Source of the DNA: Morchella semilibera
Lineage: Eukaryota > Ascomycota > Pezizomycetes > Pezizales > Morchellaceae
Assembly: GCA_009192285.1 (NCBI GenBank)
Contig: WBVU01000003.1
Span: 3,813,973 to 3,877,972, forward strand
Direction: 5' to 3'
DNA: 64,000 nt
Shown here: positions 47,301-59,746 of the stretch, piece after piece
Position numbering within the stretch: the stretch's first letter is position 1
Layout of the letters: each line of letters starts with the position of its first letter
Translations under genes and position numbers: made by a program
Notes under the pieces: generated by a model
Databases searched by the model: none
The model's input: only the letters and a program-made list of their open reading frames with translations
What the model was told of the DNA's origin: nothing

Positions 47301-49264
47301 CCCTTACCATACCCATACCCAGACCACACCACCCCCCCTAACGAACCTCCTCCATCGCTTACCTACATACTGGCTTCGTTTGAACTGTCAGGGACGCCTC
47401 TTTTTTTTTTTTTTTTTTTCTTAAAAAAAAAGTCCTTACATATTATTCCTTATTGGACCAATCCCGGGAAAAGAAAGCCATCAAGATATTATCGGTGAGC
47501 AGTCCTTTTTTGTGAAACTGTCACTCTCCAAAGACCACCGTCCCGGGAAACGCTTTTAGATTTCCCATCTATAATTGAATTGGGAGATACGGATCCGTAC
47601 CAGACCTAATCATCAAAATCCCCACAATTTGTTTTTCACAACCTGTTTGAGATCTAATCCAGCATCCCCAGCAGGTTTTATAATCCAAGCCCTTCGCACC
47701 ATTTATATGAAAGATAGATAACCAAAAAGAAAGGATCAGAGGGATATAATTGTATACTTAGTGGTTTGTCCCTGCTCGTATTCCCTTCGGTCTTAAACTG
47801 GCCGAAATTTTCTTTTTCATCCGATATTGATATATTTCATGTCATAAGTCACGTTGTATGTATGTATGGGAGCTATTTTCACGCTCTCTCTTTTAGCGGG
47901 ATAGGTTTCGATGAGAAGGAGGAGATCTTCCCGTCTTTACTTGTTGACTTGGACCTAACGTAAGACATGCACAGTTTACTTTTCAGATCACCTCTTCAGC
48001 CCCCAACCCAACCGACGTACTAGTACTTCTGCTGCAGACAGATAGGTTCATTATCTCAGCTTTCCTGTCCTCGCTCACTCCTCCGGGTCCTTTTAAACTC
48101 TTGAGCCACCCGCCGGTTATCTATTCTATTTAGATAACTCTCTGCGCGTGGGCGCAACTGCTTCAATCTAAAGTAAGTTAAGAGTTCCCTCCTCTGCCCT
48201 ATTTCTACTCCTCTTGCTCCACTTCCTCGGCAAGATAGAAGGGGGGGGGGAATACCAAGAGATCTTGCCGTGTTAGAGGAGGCTGAAATTCAACAACTTA
48301 TTCTAATTCTTCCCTTCCTCTCCCTCAGAAAGACATCTAGGAAAAACCGATTACCGAGAAACACGGCATTCCGGACCTGATTCTATTCCATCTTATCATC
48401 ATCTCGTCTTTACAAAAATTATCGGCCATAGGCATATTCATATCTCGCACAACGTCCCTACGTACATCTACGTTACTGTCTCTGTACAACTGCCTTACCG
48501 GCTACTCGAGGTTTGTGCTTCGTGACCTCCCCCCCCCCCCCCACCCCTCTTTTTCCTCTTCCCCGGCATCACTTATCCTCCATCCACGTGTTTCTGTGGA
48601 TTTCGCCGGTTTTCTGACGTGTTTCAGTGAAAGGCATTATAAAGGGGTTGTGAAGATCGCTTGCTGCCGGAAACGGAACAACTCATCTGCGATCGAAGAA
48701 TTACACCCTCTACAGCGCATCTCGACGCTTGAACATCTTTGAGGTAGAAGGGAACTTTCCCAGGGAACTTCGTCGGTATTGTCATCTCTCACCTCGTGTG
48801 TTGGACAGAGACACAGATAGGCAGACAGGCAGGCATACAGAACATAACACGGTGCTGCTGTCAGCTGCTCAGCCGCTACGGGAATCAAGTTATTACTTTA
48901 TACCCACCTACATAACCAACTTCGCCTCCACCCCCCTGTTCCAACAACTAGGTCTTCGCTCGCTCACGTCGTCGCCATCGCCTAAGAAAAGCTCATCCCG
49001 CCGCTTGCCACGTCGTTAAGCCAGCCCCAAAAAACGGTAGCGGATACTTCCCGATCGCCACGAAAACCCTTTATATCCATATAGGTACCTTTTTTTTCAC
49101 TCGCTACCACCTGCGAACAAAAGGTTCAAGACCTCAAATCGCAAATCAGAAAAAGAAATAATTGAGTTTCTAACAATCAAACCAACCAACCACAACCTCC
49201 TTTCGATTATTCGGCAGTAAAAGTATTTACGTTATACCCAAAGTTCAAGTCGCAATAGAAGGAA
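41344..49264. other. Gene desert of about 8 kb
   Basis: No supported gene. Two small minus-strand frames (43970-44206 with CPECG, and 44653-44913) were considered and rejected. Simple tracts: A run at 42436-42451, A run at 44531-44546, T run at 47400-47419, C run at 48528-48541. An imperfect inverted repeat of GCGAGC units lies at about 47233-47280. The last kilobase is CT-rich and probably contains the rasB promoter and leader. Confidence 0.45.
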
Positions 49265-50083
49265 ATGGCGGCAGCACGAATGACGCTGTACAAGCTGGTG
49301 GTGCTTGGAGATGGAGGAGTCGGCAAAACAGCCTTAACGATTCAAGTTAGTTTTACGGATTCTTTAATTTTTTTTTTTTTTTGGTGTTAGCATTGGTATT
49401 TACTGGAAAGCGATCTCTAACCTCTGGTTATCTTGGTCTAGTTATGTCTTAATCATTTCGTCGAAACATACGACCCCACAATTGAAGATTCGTACCGAAA
49501 ACAAGTAGTCATTGACGGGACTGCTTGCATGCTCGAAGTCCTTGATACAGCTGGGCAGGAGGAATATACCGCACTTCGAGATCAATGGATCCGTGATGGG
49601 GAGGGTTTTGTTCTTGTATACAGTATTTCATCCCGCTCGTCGTTCACCAGGATACCGCGATTCCACGGACAGATACTGCGAGTAAAAGAATCTTCGTCTA
49701 CCGGGCCGTCACTGGCAGGATATGGAGGAAGCCCACTTCACTCTCCGGCATTATCAGGCAGCTATGCAGTCAACAATGTTGTCCCAATAATGCTAGTTGG
49801 GAACAAGAGTGATCGGGTGACAGAGAGGGAGGTTTCAACGCAAGAAGGCCATGCTTTAGCGAGGGAATTAGGTTGTGAGTTTGTTGAGGCGTCAGCGAAG
49901 AATTGCGTCAATGTTGAGCGGGCGTTTTATGATGTTGTGCGAATCTTACGGCGACAGCGGCAAGCTGCTGCCAGAAGGAACACAGGGCCGGGCACCAGTG
50001 ATGGCGGTGGTCCAGGAAAGGACAAGCCAGGAAAGGATGGAAGAGGGCGAGCACGCAAAGCTCGCACATGTGTTATCCTATGA
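49265..50083 (+). CDS. rasB: Ras-type small GTPase of the fungal RasB group, two exons
   Basis: Exons 49265-49345 and 49442-50083 are separated by a 96-nt intron (donor GTTAGT, acceptor CTAG) placed directly after the P-loop helix. The 240-residue product has every Ras motif: P-loop GDGGVGKT (15-22), switch I YDPTIEDSY (37-45), DTAGQEE with Gln-66 equal to Ras Gln-61, NKSD and EASAKN for guanine binding. A Ser/Gly/Pro-rich insert (KESSSTGPSLAGYGGSPLHS) before the NKSD strand and the CVIL prenylation box are typical of RasB, which controls polarised growth and development. Gly-17 (Ras Gly-12) and Gln-66 are wild type, so normal GTP hydrolysis is expected. The tail is basic and Gly-rich. CVIL favours geranylgeranylation. 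Named by sequence similarity only. Confidence 0.92.
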
Positions 50084-52883
50084 GCGGGCTTATTTTGATT
50101 TAGAGAAATGAATGGAAGGCATATCTGATGGGGCCCGAGAATAGGTTCGGTGGACAATTTTTGAGATTTACACGTTTGTGGGCGGTCGGCGATTTTTTTC
50201 CCTCGAGTTTTCCTTTTTTTTGTGTCGTACTTTTTCCATCTCATGCTGTCCTTATTTTCTGAAGCTGGGTGCACTTTTTTATTAGTTGGTTTATCCATAG
50301 TTGTCGGTGTTGAGAAAGGCTCTTTTTTATTTTACTTCGTTTATTTATTCACCTTATATCTTTATTGTGGACCTATTTTGCTGTGGACTTCCTGGGAAAA
50401 CTGATCTTTATGCATCCTTCTTGGAACCCTCTTTTTTATCTGTTAATTCTTTTTTCCCCTTCTTTTCCTTCTCACCACTGGCCTTCTGTCGATATCATCT
50501 TATATCCTCTCTCTCACTACCTCAGACCTTGCCTACCTACCTAGCTCTCCTCTTTTCTAGTTGTTCGAATTGGATCGACTGGGAAAGCCCCCCACCATGA
50601 GCTGCAGGTTTTCTTTTTCCAAGGTTGGATAGCATGAAAGATCAGAACAGCACAGAGAGACAACATATAAATGGGTCCCATATATTCGTTTCATTGATAT
50701 AAATACCGGGTCGACCGACATTTTGTTTATTAACCCCACCTTTCCCACCCTCTTTCCCCCTCAATACCCCCAGGGAAAGAAAAGAAAGGAAAGAAAAGAA
50801 AACCATGGCGTACCAATAAGCTTCTTCGGGTATTTGTATTACTACTCCTGCCCGCCCACGGCCATGTCTACGGTTTTCCCTCTTTCCTTCTTTCTTTCCT
50901 TCCCTTTTTCTTTTTGTGCACGGGGATCGGAGGAGTGGGGGAGGGGCAGATGGGGGCTTTTAATATTTCTACGCCTTCTGTTCCGTTCATTGGGTGTACC
51001 CTCCCTCCTCCCCCTCCTTGGCATTGATTCTCTTACTAGTATATTGTCTTCTCTATCTACCGTCGATCGAGCTGGGAGGGCCAGAGGTCGTCCTTGGTGG
51101 TACTTCTTCCCTCTCTGCAATGTATGGTGCAGGGTAATTTAGTGGCGGTTTCGAGAAGGGGAAGCTTTTATAATTGTATCTTTTTTCCTTTTTTCTTCCT
51201 TTTTTTTCCTTTTTTTTTCTTTTTCCTTTTTTCTTTTGAGGATAGAAGGTTAGTAGGCACGCGCACGAGGGAAAGGAGGAAGGAGGGTGGGATGATGGTG
51301 ACTCATGCCGTTAGTTGTACATGTAGTCTGGTAGTCTAGAGGATTGTTTCGTTGGGGGAAAAAAAGTTAGGTACATATATCATTACCATATCATAATGTG
51401 CAGCCAATGTTGGTGGTGTTGGGAGAGGATCTGGAGCTGGGCCAGAACATATAAGTAGGCCGGAAACTCCAGCTACTCCCCTCCTCCTCTTGTTCGACCG
51501 TTTCAAAAACTGCTTGGTAATGATCAATGTGTGAATCGTGATTTACCCCCCTCCTCTTTCTTCGTAAGTCGATGATTTGTTTTGAGGGGCTTTTTATTTC
51601 CTTTTCCCTTTTCCCTTTTTTCCTTTTCCTCGCCCTCGTTGTGTGGATTAATTACTTCTTCCTCATGTATGTTCTGCCTTACATAACCTTAGCTCTTTAT
51701 ATATATGACCTGGACGCTGTGGTTAGTACTACAAATGACTCTCAATCATTCGATCGTCAAGTTGTCACTCCCGCGCTCACTAACCCCCCCACACAACACA
51801 TAAGGCAGAGAGTGGGGGTCATAGGGAACAATGCATTACCGGTTCGTCTATGGATGTGCTGTATGTCTGTCGAGCAGATTCCCTGGATATGTACATGTAC
51901 ATGTAGTTTAGCTGGCTGGCGGGGCAGGCTCATATGCAGGGTCTTCGATCCAGGCTGAACCTTGAAACGGAAAAAAAAATTATTAATTTGGGGGGGGGGG
52001 GGGGGGAAGGGTTAGTTGTTCATGCTGAGGTGTCAATTTTTAACGGCTGTTGGAGTTACAGACTTACTGCGCGTTAAGTCTTGTATTGTTGGAGGTACTT
52101 TACATTAGTACTTAGGTACATGTAGAGAGGTATGGATTTGTATGTATGTACATACATGTAGGTAAGGTAAGGTACCGCGATATGTCATGCAGGGCACTTG
52201 ATTCTTCCCTTTGCCTTTTTTTTTTTTTTTTTTTTTCCTTTTCTAATATACCACCAGAGGGTCGTATCCGCATAAAACCGACCCAAAAGAAAAAATAAAA
52301 TAAAAAAAGTCTCGATCGTCCCGGACAAGAACACTCATGCGCTGTGCGATTAATACGGATATCAATTACTCGAGCTTTTTTTTTTTTTGTTCAGTTCATG
52401 CACCCAAGCCTTGATCTATGCTATGTTATGTTATTGCTGTTGGCTACGGTGTGATATTGCGCCGTGGTGGTTGAAGTGTGCAGCAGTCCACTGTCACACA
52501 GGTATTCGGCTATTACTTTAGCAGACAGGGCTGCAGGTACGAGCGAGCAAAACATAACTCCAGACTAAGCCCAACCCACCCATGCAGGCAGCCCGGGGGG
52601 GCCGGGTCCTATAGCTCCCGAAGCGCCGAGATAGGGGCCGATCATCGGGTATTGTAAGCCGGACGATCGGGGGGGGGGGTAACTGCTCTCCATTAGGGAC
52701 GAATAACTAGATTCATGAAGCTGCAGAAATAGCAAATGGGAGGGCAAATTGTTGGGCAAGTATACGTGCAGAGTAAGCACTCTACCTCACTAAGCTCACA
52801 CTACATGTAGTAGATATCAATTGATTAATTGGGATCGAAAGATTTGAATGTTCGGGTATCTGGGGTGTTTAGTTTGGATAGCT
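50084..52883. other. Intergenic region downstream of rasB
   Basis: No supported gene. Pyrimidine-rich tracts (50210-50560, 51180-51240, 51590-51640), a G run at 51991-52006, a T run at 52217-52236 and at least five TACATGTA sites (51318-52155). Confidence 0.45.
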
Positions 52884-52978
52884 ATGTACTACAGGGGTAG
52901 GGGGTAAGTCTCCAGAACTGCGGCCATGGTTGCAACAGGCCATAGTTCTGGAGACTTACCCCTACCCCCGTAGTACAT
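52884..52978. repeat. Compact fold-back hairpin, about 95 bp
   Basis: Two arms of about 40 bp, roughly 90 percent identical when one is reversed, around a short centre (near 52928-52938). The left arm starts ATGTACTACAGGGGTAGGGG and runs into TAAGTCTCCAGAACT; the right arm is its complement. The end sequence is shared with the 195-bp element at 21832-22026, so this may be the minimal form of the same family. Confidence 0.8.
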
Positions 52979-55900
52979 GGTATCCTGCCGGCCGGGAGAT
53001 TCCATTATTATTCATAAGCTTAGATTCTGTCTTGCGTTTCTTACTTACTTGATGTACCTACAGCTCAAACACAGCGGGCTAATGACGTCGGACATTCAAG
53101 GTCAGGGGTGTGATGGAGAATCTCGAGCATAAAGTCAATAGGCCGTAGGCACACATATAGGTACATGTATGTACTCTAACTGGGCGAGCCCCTACCCGGA
53201 ATATGCACGGAATATGATTGCCGTTGTGCTCCTAGAGATATGCAGTACGAGGGAGACCTCGGCTGGAAAGATAGGCAGAATCTCTTGTGGTAGGTAAGGT
53301 AATGGGGCCAATCATTTGTTGGAACCATTCTCGGGGACATTTCGAGACGTGGGCCATCATCATCATCCTTGTACCTAGGTGTCGTCGAAGGGGCCCTTTT
53401 TTTACTGACGGGCTTGTTCAGGATGACGTCCTTTTAGATTTCGAAAGGTGGAGATGTCAACGTCAAGTCACTATCTCCGGCTCCGAGGTTGAATTGATGA
53501 ATAGCTAGGATCAGGATTTATTTATATATACATAAAAGTATGTATCGACTTTCCAGGACCAGGATGAGACCTACTTCTTAATCAGATGTTTTCTAGGACG
53601 AGCCGTCATATTAGTAAAAAGGTTCAACCGCATATAGATATAAGAAATTCAACCTCCTCGATTTGTTCTACATGTGAATATTCGAATATAATACAAGTAA
53701 TCATAGTTGAATTGTGGAGTTATGGTCGAAGTGGGAAAATGTGTGAGAATTGGCCTTGTTTTAGTTAAGCCTATATGTGTTATATACTTCGTATCATGTG
53801 TGTACTCTTAAGCTTAGGTAGGGAGACGAATAGTTGGACCAGATAGCTAAACGTAAGGGGTTCACAAACCATGTTATCCAGTAGCATCAATGTTCATCCT
53901 GATCAACCCCACGAAGGCCTTGCTTTCTGGACTCAGAATGAATAGTCCACAGACCACAATTGTACAAGGCCATACATGTACGCGTACGCAAATGTGAAAT
54001 GAGACAATTTGCTCCAGTCGTTTCTGGCGGCTGTAGCGCTATGGCCGCTTGTGCCACCGCCTCCTCCCCCCTCCTCCCCCCCTCCAAGCGACTAGCAGCA
54101 TTCCGGGAAACGTCACTACCGCCCTCGGGAGTGGCCGCAACCTTATCGCCACGCGACAACAACAACCAAGCACGTAAAAGAAACAATATTATGACTCAGC
54201 TGGCCATGGAGTGGTTACATACTGCATAAATATTGAGTACCCCAAAAGACCAACTAACCCCTATAGGTGAAAATGCGCCACGGTAGCATAAACAGCTTCC
54301 CCCTCCACTGGAACACCTCCCTCACTGGAACAGATATCGACTGGTTGATATCAATTTGGTTAGTAAAGGAGGCCAGTTACAACGACGATATTTCCCTTCT
54401 TAGGTGTAGTTGTCCCGCTGAGGTGGGGCGTCTAATCACCAACATGGGAGAGATCTTGACTACATTTCTAGGCCTGTACAGTTTTCAAACCGCGGCTCTG
54501 ACTGTCTGGGGTTGATCTTTTATGTGGGGTCAGTATACCTGTATGATCGTCCTTTTAACCGTATAAGGAATTATGGTACCTCCCAGCTCAGCCATTTCTC
54601 AGCTCATCCTTTACACTCACAGGGCGGACCCAGAGCCAAGATGGATCATGGGTACTGGGATGGATCATGGGTACTGGAGTCGCTCTTTAATTGAAAAAAA
54701 AAAAGAAAAAAAAGAAACAAGCAATCATAGTACTAGGTCAAAACTCATTTGTGTCACTTTAGACTATAGGAGATTCTTTGGTTTTCCAGGTGCTGGGAGC
54801 GGTTCTCCGGCCACAGGTTCAGGAGCAGAATGCTCCAATGTGATCCCGAGGAATACAGGGACGAGCCTCGTAAGTACACACACATACCTAAAAAATCACC
54901 TATCTGGGATGCTACGATATTAGGCATATACATTGATAACCGGGTTGCCGCCAGCTAGCTAATTTGATATCCTCAGTCAGGAGAGTCTCATTATATCCGA
55001 GTCAAAGTCGGTGAAGAGACACAAAAGGGAAAAAAGGAAGTAAAAAAGAAAAGAGCTCGCAAGCAAGGATAAATAAATGAACCTCTAGGCCTAGTTGACC
55101 AAATGGAGACATATCGTAGGATTTACTAATGTACGAGCTTCTATCTAAACTTTGGTACACTAAAAAAGCAGCCGGCCACGCGAGTATGTCTCTCGCCGGT
55201 CCCCCGGTCCCCCACCCCGGGAGTACGGGAGACTGTCTGAGCTCACGTGTAGGCAGGGGGGGGGGATAGGGAACGATCTGCATATTTTCAATTTAGTAAA
55301 CGTACTTATCTACGCACGAAGCAGACGTGCGGGCTATATATAAGACCTGGGCCTCCATATACCCGGACAACCCGGCATTTACGTACAAAAACGAAGGTCT
55401 AGGCTCTCACCGTCCCGAATTCTCCTTCACGATCACCAGTTGAAGCACTTCGCGGCGGCACCGGCAGCGCGAGCCTGGCTTGGAGAGGCATTTACTTTGA
55501 TTGGCTGATTATTCCGGGCTTAAGGGCGCCAGGACCACGACCTGAGGACTGATCAATCGATATGGGATTCGTCACATTTGAAGGGGGAAGTGGAGCGAAG
55601 AAAGGAGGCCCCATCGATGATCTGTGGGGCCATTTTCATTGCAGGTCTGGCATGCCAGCAACTGCGGAGCTACGGTTGTAGAAGAAATTAGAGTTACGTA
55701 CGTGCGAAATTATTAATACGTGGGTCAAGCACTAAATTGTAGGACCTCGTGGATTGTCTATTTGTAACGAGGTTATATTGCACCATAGGTACCATGCATA
55801 TTACAACATCTACCTATACCCCACTCCAGGGGGGGGGCTTAAAACGCCCGAGGAAATCGTTTAGGAGCTGACTAGTACAAACTTTAATTCAACGTCAACC

Positions 55901-57428
55901 GGCCTGCATGTTTATGCGCTTGTTAGCAGTTAGGGTGCAAGGCGGCTGTGGCGGCGCTAGAGCATTTCTTGGAGCGCCATAAGCTTACTTGTTTCTTCGT
56001 GCGCCATTTCATCAATCTAAGCGTCGGATACATACATGTAGTACATGTACTCAATCTAATATTCCTTGGCACCAATCTAATAAGTGGAAAACGTGTTTTA
56101 ATTATCATGCCCATTACGAGTTATAAATTATATGGGATCTAGACTCAAAGTGATTATATTAAGGGTTGTTTATATTTCTCTTATTGGTTCGCCGAAGTTA
56201 AGGGTGGTTGATCAGAATTACCTTTTTGCATCACACACCTGCTGAGAAGAAGCATGATATTGTAAAATTAGAAAAAAAGGGATCTAGAGTATATGTATTC
56301 TTTGACTGTTTTTGTGAACACTACATGTAGTATACCGGCTTCGGCTAGAGACAGACCAGATTTAAAATATTTTTATGTGGAATACCTGCAATTGTTTTAT
56401 CCTGGGAGTACTCCCGAGAGGTAAGTTAAACTCAAGAGTAAACTACACCATTAATCTTCACGGACCAGGGCGGATATGGAACTTCAATTGGTGCAATCAC
56501 AGCTATAGTCGGTCTCTCCACTCCCAGTATAACCCCCAAAACCACATGCTCCTACAGGTTATAAAGCACTCAAACCGCCATAGAAATAAGCTCTGGTAGT
56601 GTTAGGTTAGCACGCCCTCACCAAAAACATTAATCGTAGGGAGACATGGGTTCAACTAACCCCCATCCGGAGTATCTTTTTTGTCTTTTTTTTTGGGGGG
56701 GGGAACGGTACCAAGCCCGGGCTTCATAGATCTACCACTGGCTTCGTGCACATGAGTGTTGAAAGTTACTACTAGGCTTCGTCCTTCGGTTTGTCTAGCT
56801 AGATATAGGGGCCGAGACATGCAGGGCCTATCGAAACCATCTGGTTTCTATACAAATCGACTATATAACTTGATATATATATATGTAGTGCCCTTTGCAG
56901 GGGGCTGTTCCCTGATCAGCACGCACTCACTAAGTATCACTCGCATGATCCCATAGTCGTTGCCGTTGTTATTAATTGTGTAATTACCCTCGTTATGGTC
57001 AGTAAGTATTTCTGTTTATTATAGACTACATGTATTCACACCAAACGAGACCCCACATGTAACCTTGGGTCACTCACTGTATCCAAAGGGTTCTGGCGCC
57101 ACAGCCCTAATTCCTGTCGGCGAAAAAAAAAAAAAAACTCGTCTTGGCAGCAGAACCACCAGCTGCATATAAACACATTTTACCTCCCACTCCTCCTTCC
57201 TTCTCCAAGCAGCAGCCAGCTTCTGATCCCGCCGGGTCAGAACCTGTCTGCACACCCCCCCTCAACTCCCTCTCCCACAAACTTTTGGAGAGGGGAATAG
57301 GAGTGGGGGGTGGCAAAGGCAGTAGGGCTAGCACCCCCACTCCACTCGCTTGGGCATTGTTGCCTTAGAGGGAGTTGGTGGTGCTACTCCTGCTGCCCTG
57401 CTCCCGACAGGCTGTGCTTCTGTCTGTC
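52979..57428. other. Gene desert before hairpin array C
   Basis: No supported gene on either strand. Several TACATGTA sites (53163, 53977, 56035, 56043, 56322, 57028), one bipartite motif at 56927, and short palindromic stretches. The C/CT-rich part at 57170-57420 contains self-complementary pieces such as CCCGACAG/CTGTCGGG just before the array. Confidence 0.45.
56927..56943 (-). repeat. Bipartite motif copy 10
   Basis: On the minus strand CGAGTGATA, then CTTA, then GTGA. Confidence 0.5.
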
Positions 57429-57693
57429 GGGCGCAGAAGAGCCTCTCTTGGCCCCTTATGGGGGGTCAAGAGGGGCTTTTTTGCGTTAGGTCTCCCTCAC
57501 CATTGGTGGGGGAGACCAGCTAAAGCTTAAGGCCTCTCTTGGTCCCTTCGGGGACCAAGAGGGGCCTTTTTTGCGTTGGGTCGCCCTGACCGTCGTTGCC
57601 CCTCCTCCCTCGTAATAGAGGGTATATACAAGGCCTCTCCTGGTTCTTGGGCTTCTAGCCTAAGGACTAGGAGGGGCCTTTTTTGCGTTAGGT
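57429..57693 (+). repeat. Hairpin array C (plus strand)
   Basis: Starts GGGCGCAGAA, the same leader that opens array A. Three large hairpins (57441-57476, 57531-57566, 57632-57678) are each followed by TTTTTTGCGTTRGG. Their distal stems differ completely from each other and from array A, yet all arms pair: TTGGTCCC with GGGACCAA around TTCG in the second, and GGTTCTTGGGC with GCCTAAGGACT in the third. A 13-bp small hairpin, GGTCTCCCTCACC with GGTGGGGGAGACC, follows the first. An 8-bp inverted pair GAGATCAC/GTGATCTC follows the array. Confidence 0.85.
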
Positions 57694-59086
57694 CACTGAG
57701 ATCACAATCGATGCTCTGGGCGCAGTCCGAGGGCTTGAGAGTGATCTCGTGTACCCCCTTAACCTAGCGGTAAGTATAACTAGGGATATTTCACCAAGGG
57801 CATGAAGTGGTTTGCTTTATACCCCGCTAGGGTTTCGAATTCGTTGTACGTACTCGATCGTGATATATAGATATTAGAAATGGATTTTGGAAGCCTAGTC
57901 TTTCCTGCATATCAGGCTGTAACTGTACGTATACTCCTTTATGGCAGAAAGTAGTCTACAACCGTATCCTCTAATCACTCCCTATCTATCGTGGAACCAG
58001 CTACATACCACCTCAAAAAATCATTGACCCAGAGGTCAGGCTTGGCGCCCAACCAGGGTCTGATCGGACGTACGCCGCCGACCGGCATAATACATACATA
58101 TATATAGCCTTGCTATGGCCTAGTTGAGCTTAAATGATCATCATTCCTCGCTTCCTCTATGATGGCCCAAGAACACTAGCCCATATATAGCAGGACGGAA
58201 CATGCGTCTGGAAACTAGGTAGACCTAGCCCTACGTCGCAAAACTATTATATAATGCAAAGAATACAGTAAATCCCGTGGAATAATTAGTTTCTGGCAGT
58301 GCTTTAAGCCTAGATTACAAGTACCAGAGAAGAGCAGAGTAATGAAAGGCCGATCAGCACTTACGCGAGGGATCTCCTGAGAGCTCGAGGCATACACAGG
58401 ACCATCGGTTTTAGACAGAACCCTATGTCGATCGCGCTCTCAACTACGCTGCCGGCTGGCTAATGCATCGGAAAAGGTAAATAGGGGGCTTGAGCTATGG
58501 AAAGTGGAACTACAGCTGGTGCCTTAGGGTAGTGTTGGTGCTTGTTTGAGTTGGGCGGTTTCCTAACCACGAGGACATCCTCTCACTCAGATAATTGATG
58601 ACGACTGGGGAACAATATTGCTATATGATCTTTCAAATGCTTGGGTGAGGGGGCGTTCGAGTGGCTAGGAAAACTGTCTATTATCAATTGTATATGCTAG
58701 AGCTTTAACCTATGTACCGGTAAGAATGAGATTTAGCCTTCCAAAATCTAAGTAGTTATATAATTATGTAGCTATATAGCTAATCTCGGCCTGTACTCAT
58801 TGAATCAATTAGTCAATCAACCAACGCTAGGCTAGGCCCACAGAAACCCTTTTGGATCATGTTTTATCACTCGAGGGATAGGGTTCAGGGAAAACCGACC
58901 AGGTCCATTGATACTTCATACATGTATGCAAACCGACCAGGTCCAAAATAAAAAGGCCCTTCTAAGTATTTTATTCTATACCGGCGATATCACTCTGCTT
59001 AGCACCTGATACATAATAATCTAAACACAAGATATTAGGCTGGCGTCGCATCTTATGTCAGCAACATATAAAAGCCGCTGTACTAC
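57694..59086. other. Intergenic region downstream of hairpin array C
   Basis: No supported gene. One bipartite motif (58857-58873), one TACATGTA at about 58920, and a near repeat of AACCGACCAGGTCCA at about 58890 and 58930. Confidence 0.45.
58857..58873 (-). repeat. Bipartite motif copy 11
   Basis: On the minus strand CGAGTGATA, then AAAC, then ATGA. Confidence 0.5.
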
Positions 59087-59746
59087 TTATATATTCCATG
59101 CTTGAAAATATGCAGAGTTCGATTTCCACTCCTCGTCGGAACGATGATAGCAAGAGTCATCATGGGGTCCGTCGCGCTCAAAGGCACCGCAACTACATGC
59201 CACAGCTTCCAGCAAACGGATCCTCCCTTCTTCACGAAATTTATCATAGTCATCCCAGGCCATGGTAATCGACGAGGATTGCTCAACATTAGGTTCAATG
59301 CTACCGTAATTTATGCAAGGAATACTCCGGAGCCTAGGTGAAAAGTTATCCTCCTTACCACTATATGAAGAACAACAGCAAAATATTTCGGAACGGCCAC
59401 AGCTTTCGAAGATGCCACTACAGACTTCCTCGTCATCACTACTGCCTTCAGCCTCCAGCTGGTGAATTCTCTCCTCTTCGTCATCGATAAAGCCGAAAAA
59501 ATCTGTTACGAGCCCCTCCCCATCATAGTCAGACGCGGGGCTGGGGAAATCTGTAGACTGCCCGACGTCAAAGTCGTCGATGTCTATATAAAGGTTTTCA
59601 TGATTGAAGGTATGCCCATCATCCGGCTCACTGTCGTTCAAATAGTAAGTCGAAGAAGAGTGGGAGGGGATATCTTCGGAAATCATGTTGGATATGTAAT
59701 TGTGTTGTACTGTATGGGCGTAGGTGTGGTGGATGCTGGTATTCAA
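59087..59746 (-). CDS. Acidic orphan protein
   Basis: A single frame of 219 residues. It is strongly acidic in the middle (DSEPDDGH, YIDIDDFDVGQS, FIDDEEERIHQLEAEG, SSDDEEVCSGIF) and has Cys clusters (IFCCCSSYSG, VACSCGAFERDG). A Met at residue 21 (MISEDIPSHS) is an alternative start. There is no signal peptide or membrane segment. The frame has a biased acidic composition that is unlikely by chance in this AT-rich region, and no introns are needed. Family unknown. An acidic, partly disordered regulator is possible but not shown. Confidence 0.55.
   Translation of the reverse strand: MNTSIHHTYAHTVQHNYISNMISEDIPSHSSSTYYLNDSEPDDGHTFNHENLYIDIDDFDVGQSTDFPSPASDYDGEGLVTDFFGFIDDEEERIHQLEAEGSSDDEEVCSGIFESCGRSEIFCCCSSYSGKEDNFSPRLRSIPCINYGSIEPNVEQSSSITMAWDDYDKFREEGRIRLLEAVACSCGAFERDGPHDDSCYHRSDEEWKSNSAYFQAWNI

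Noticed and set aside
57429-57693. Helitron 3' end as explanation of the hairpins
   Set aside because: Helitrons end with a hairpin about 10 bases before CTRR and are not arrayed; here the hairpins are followed by T6-GCGTTRGG and repeat in series.
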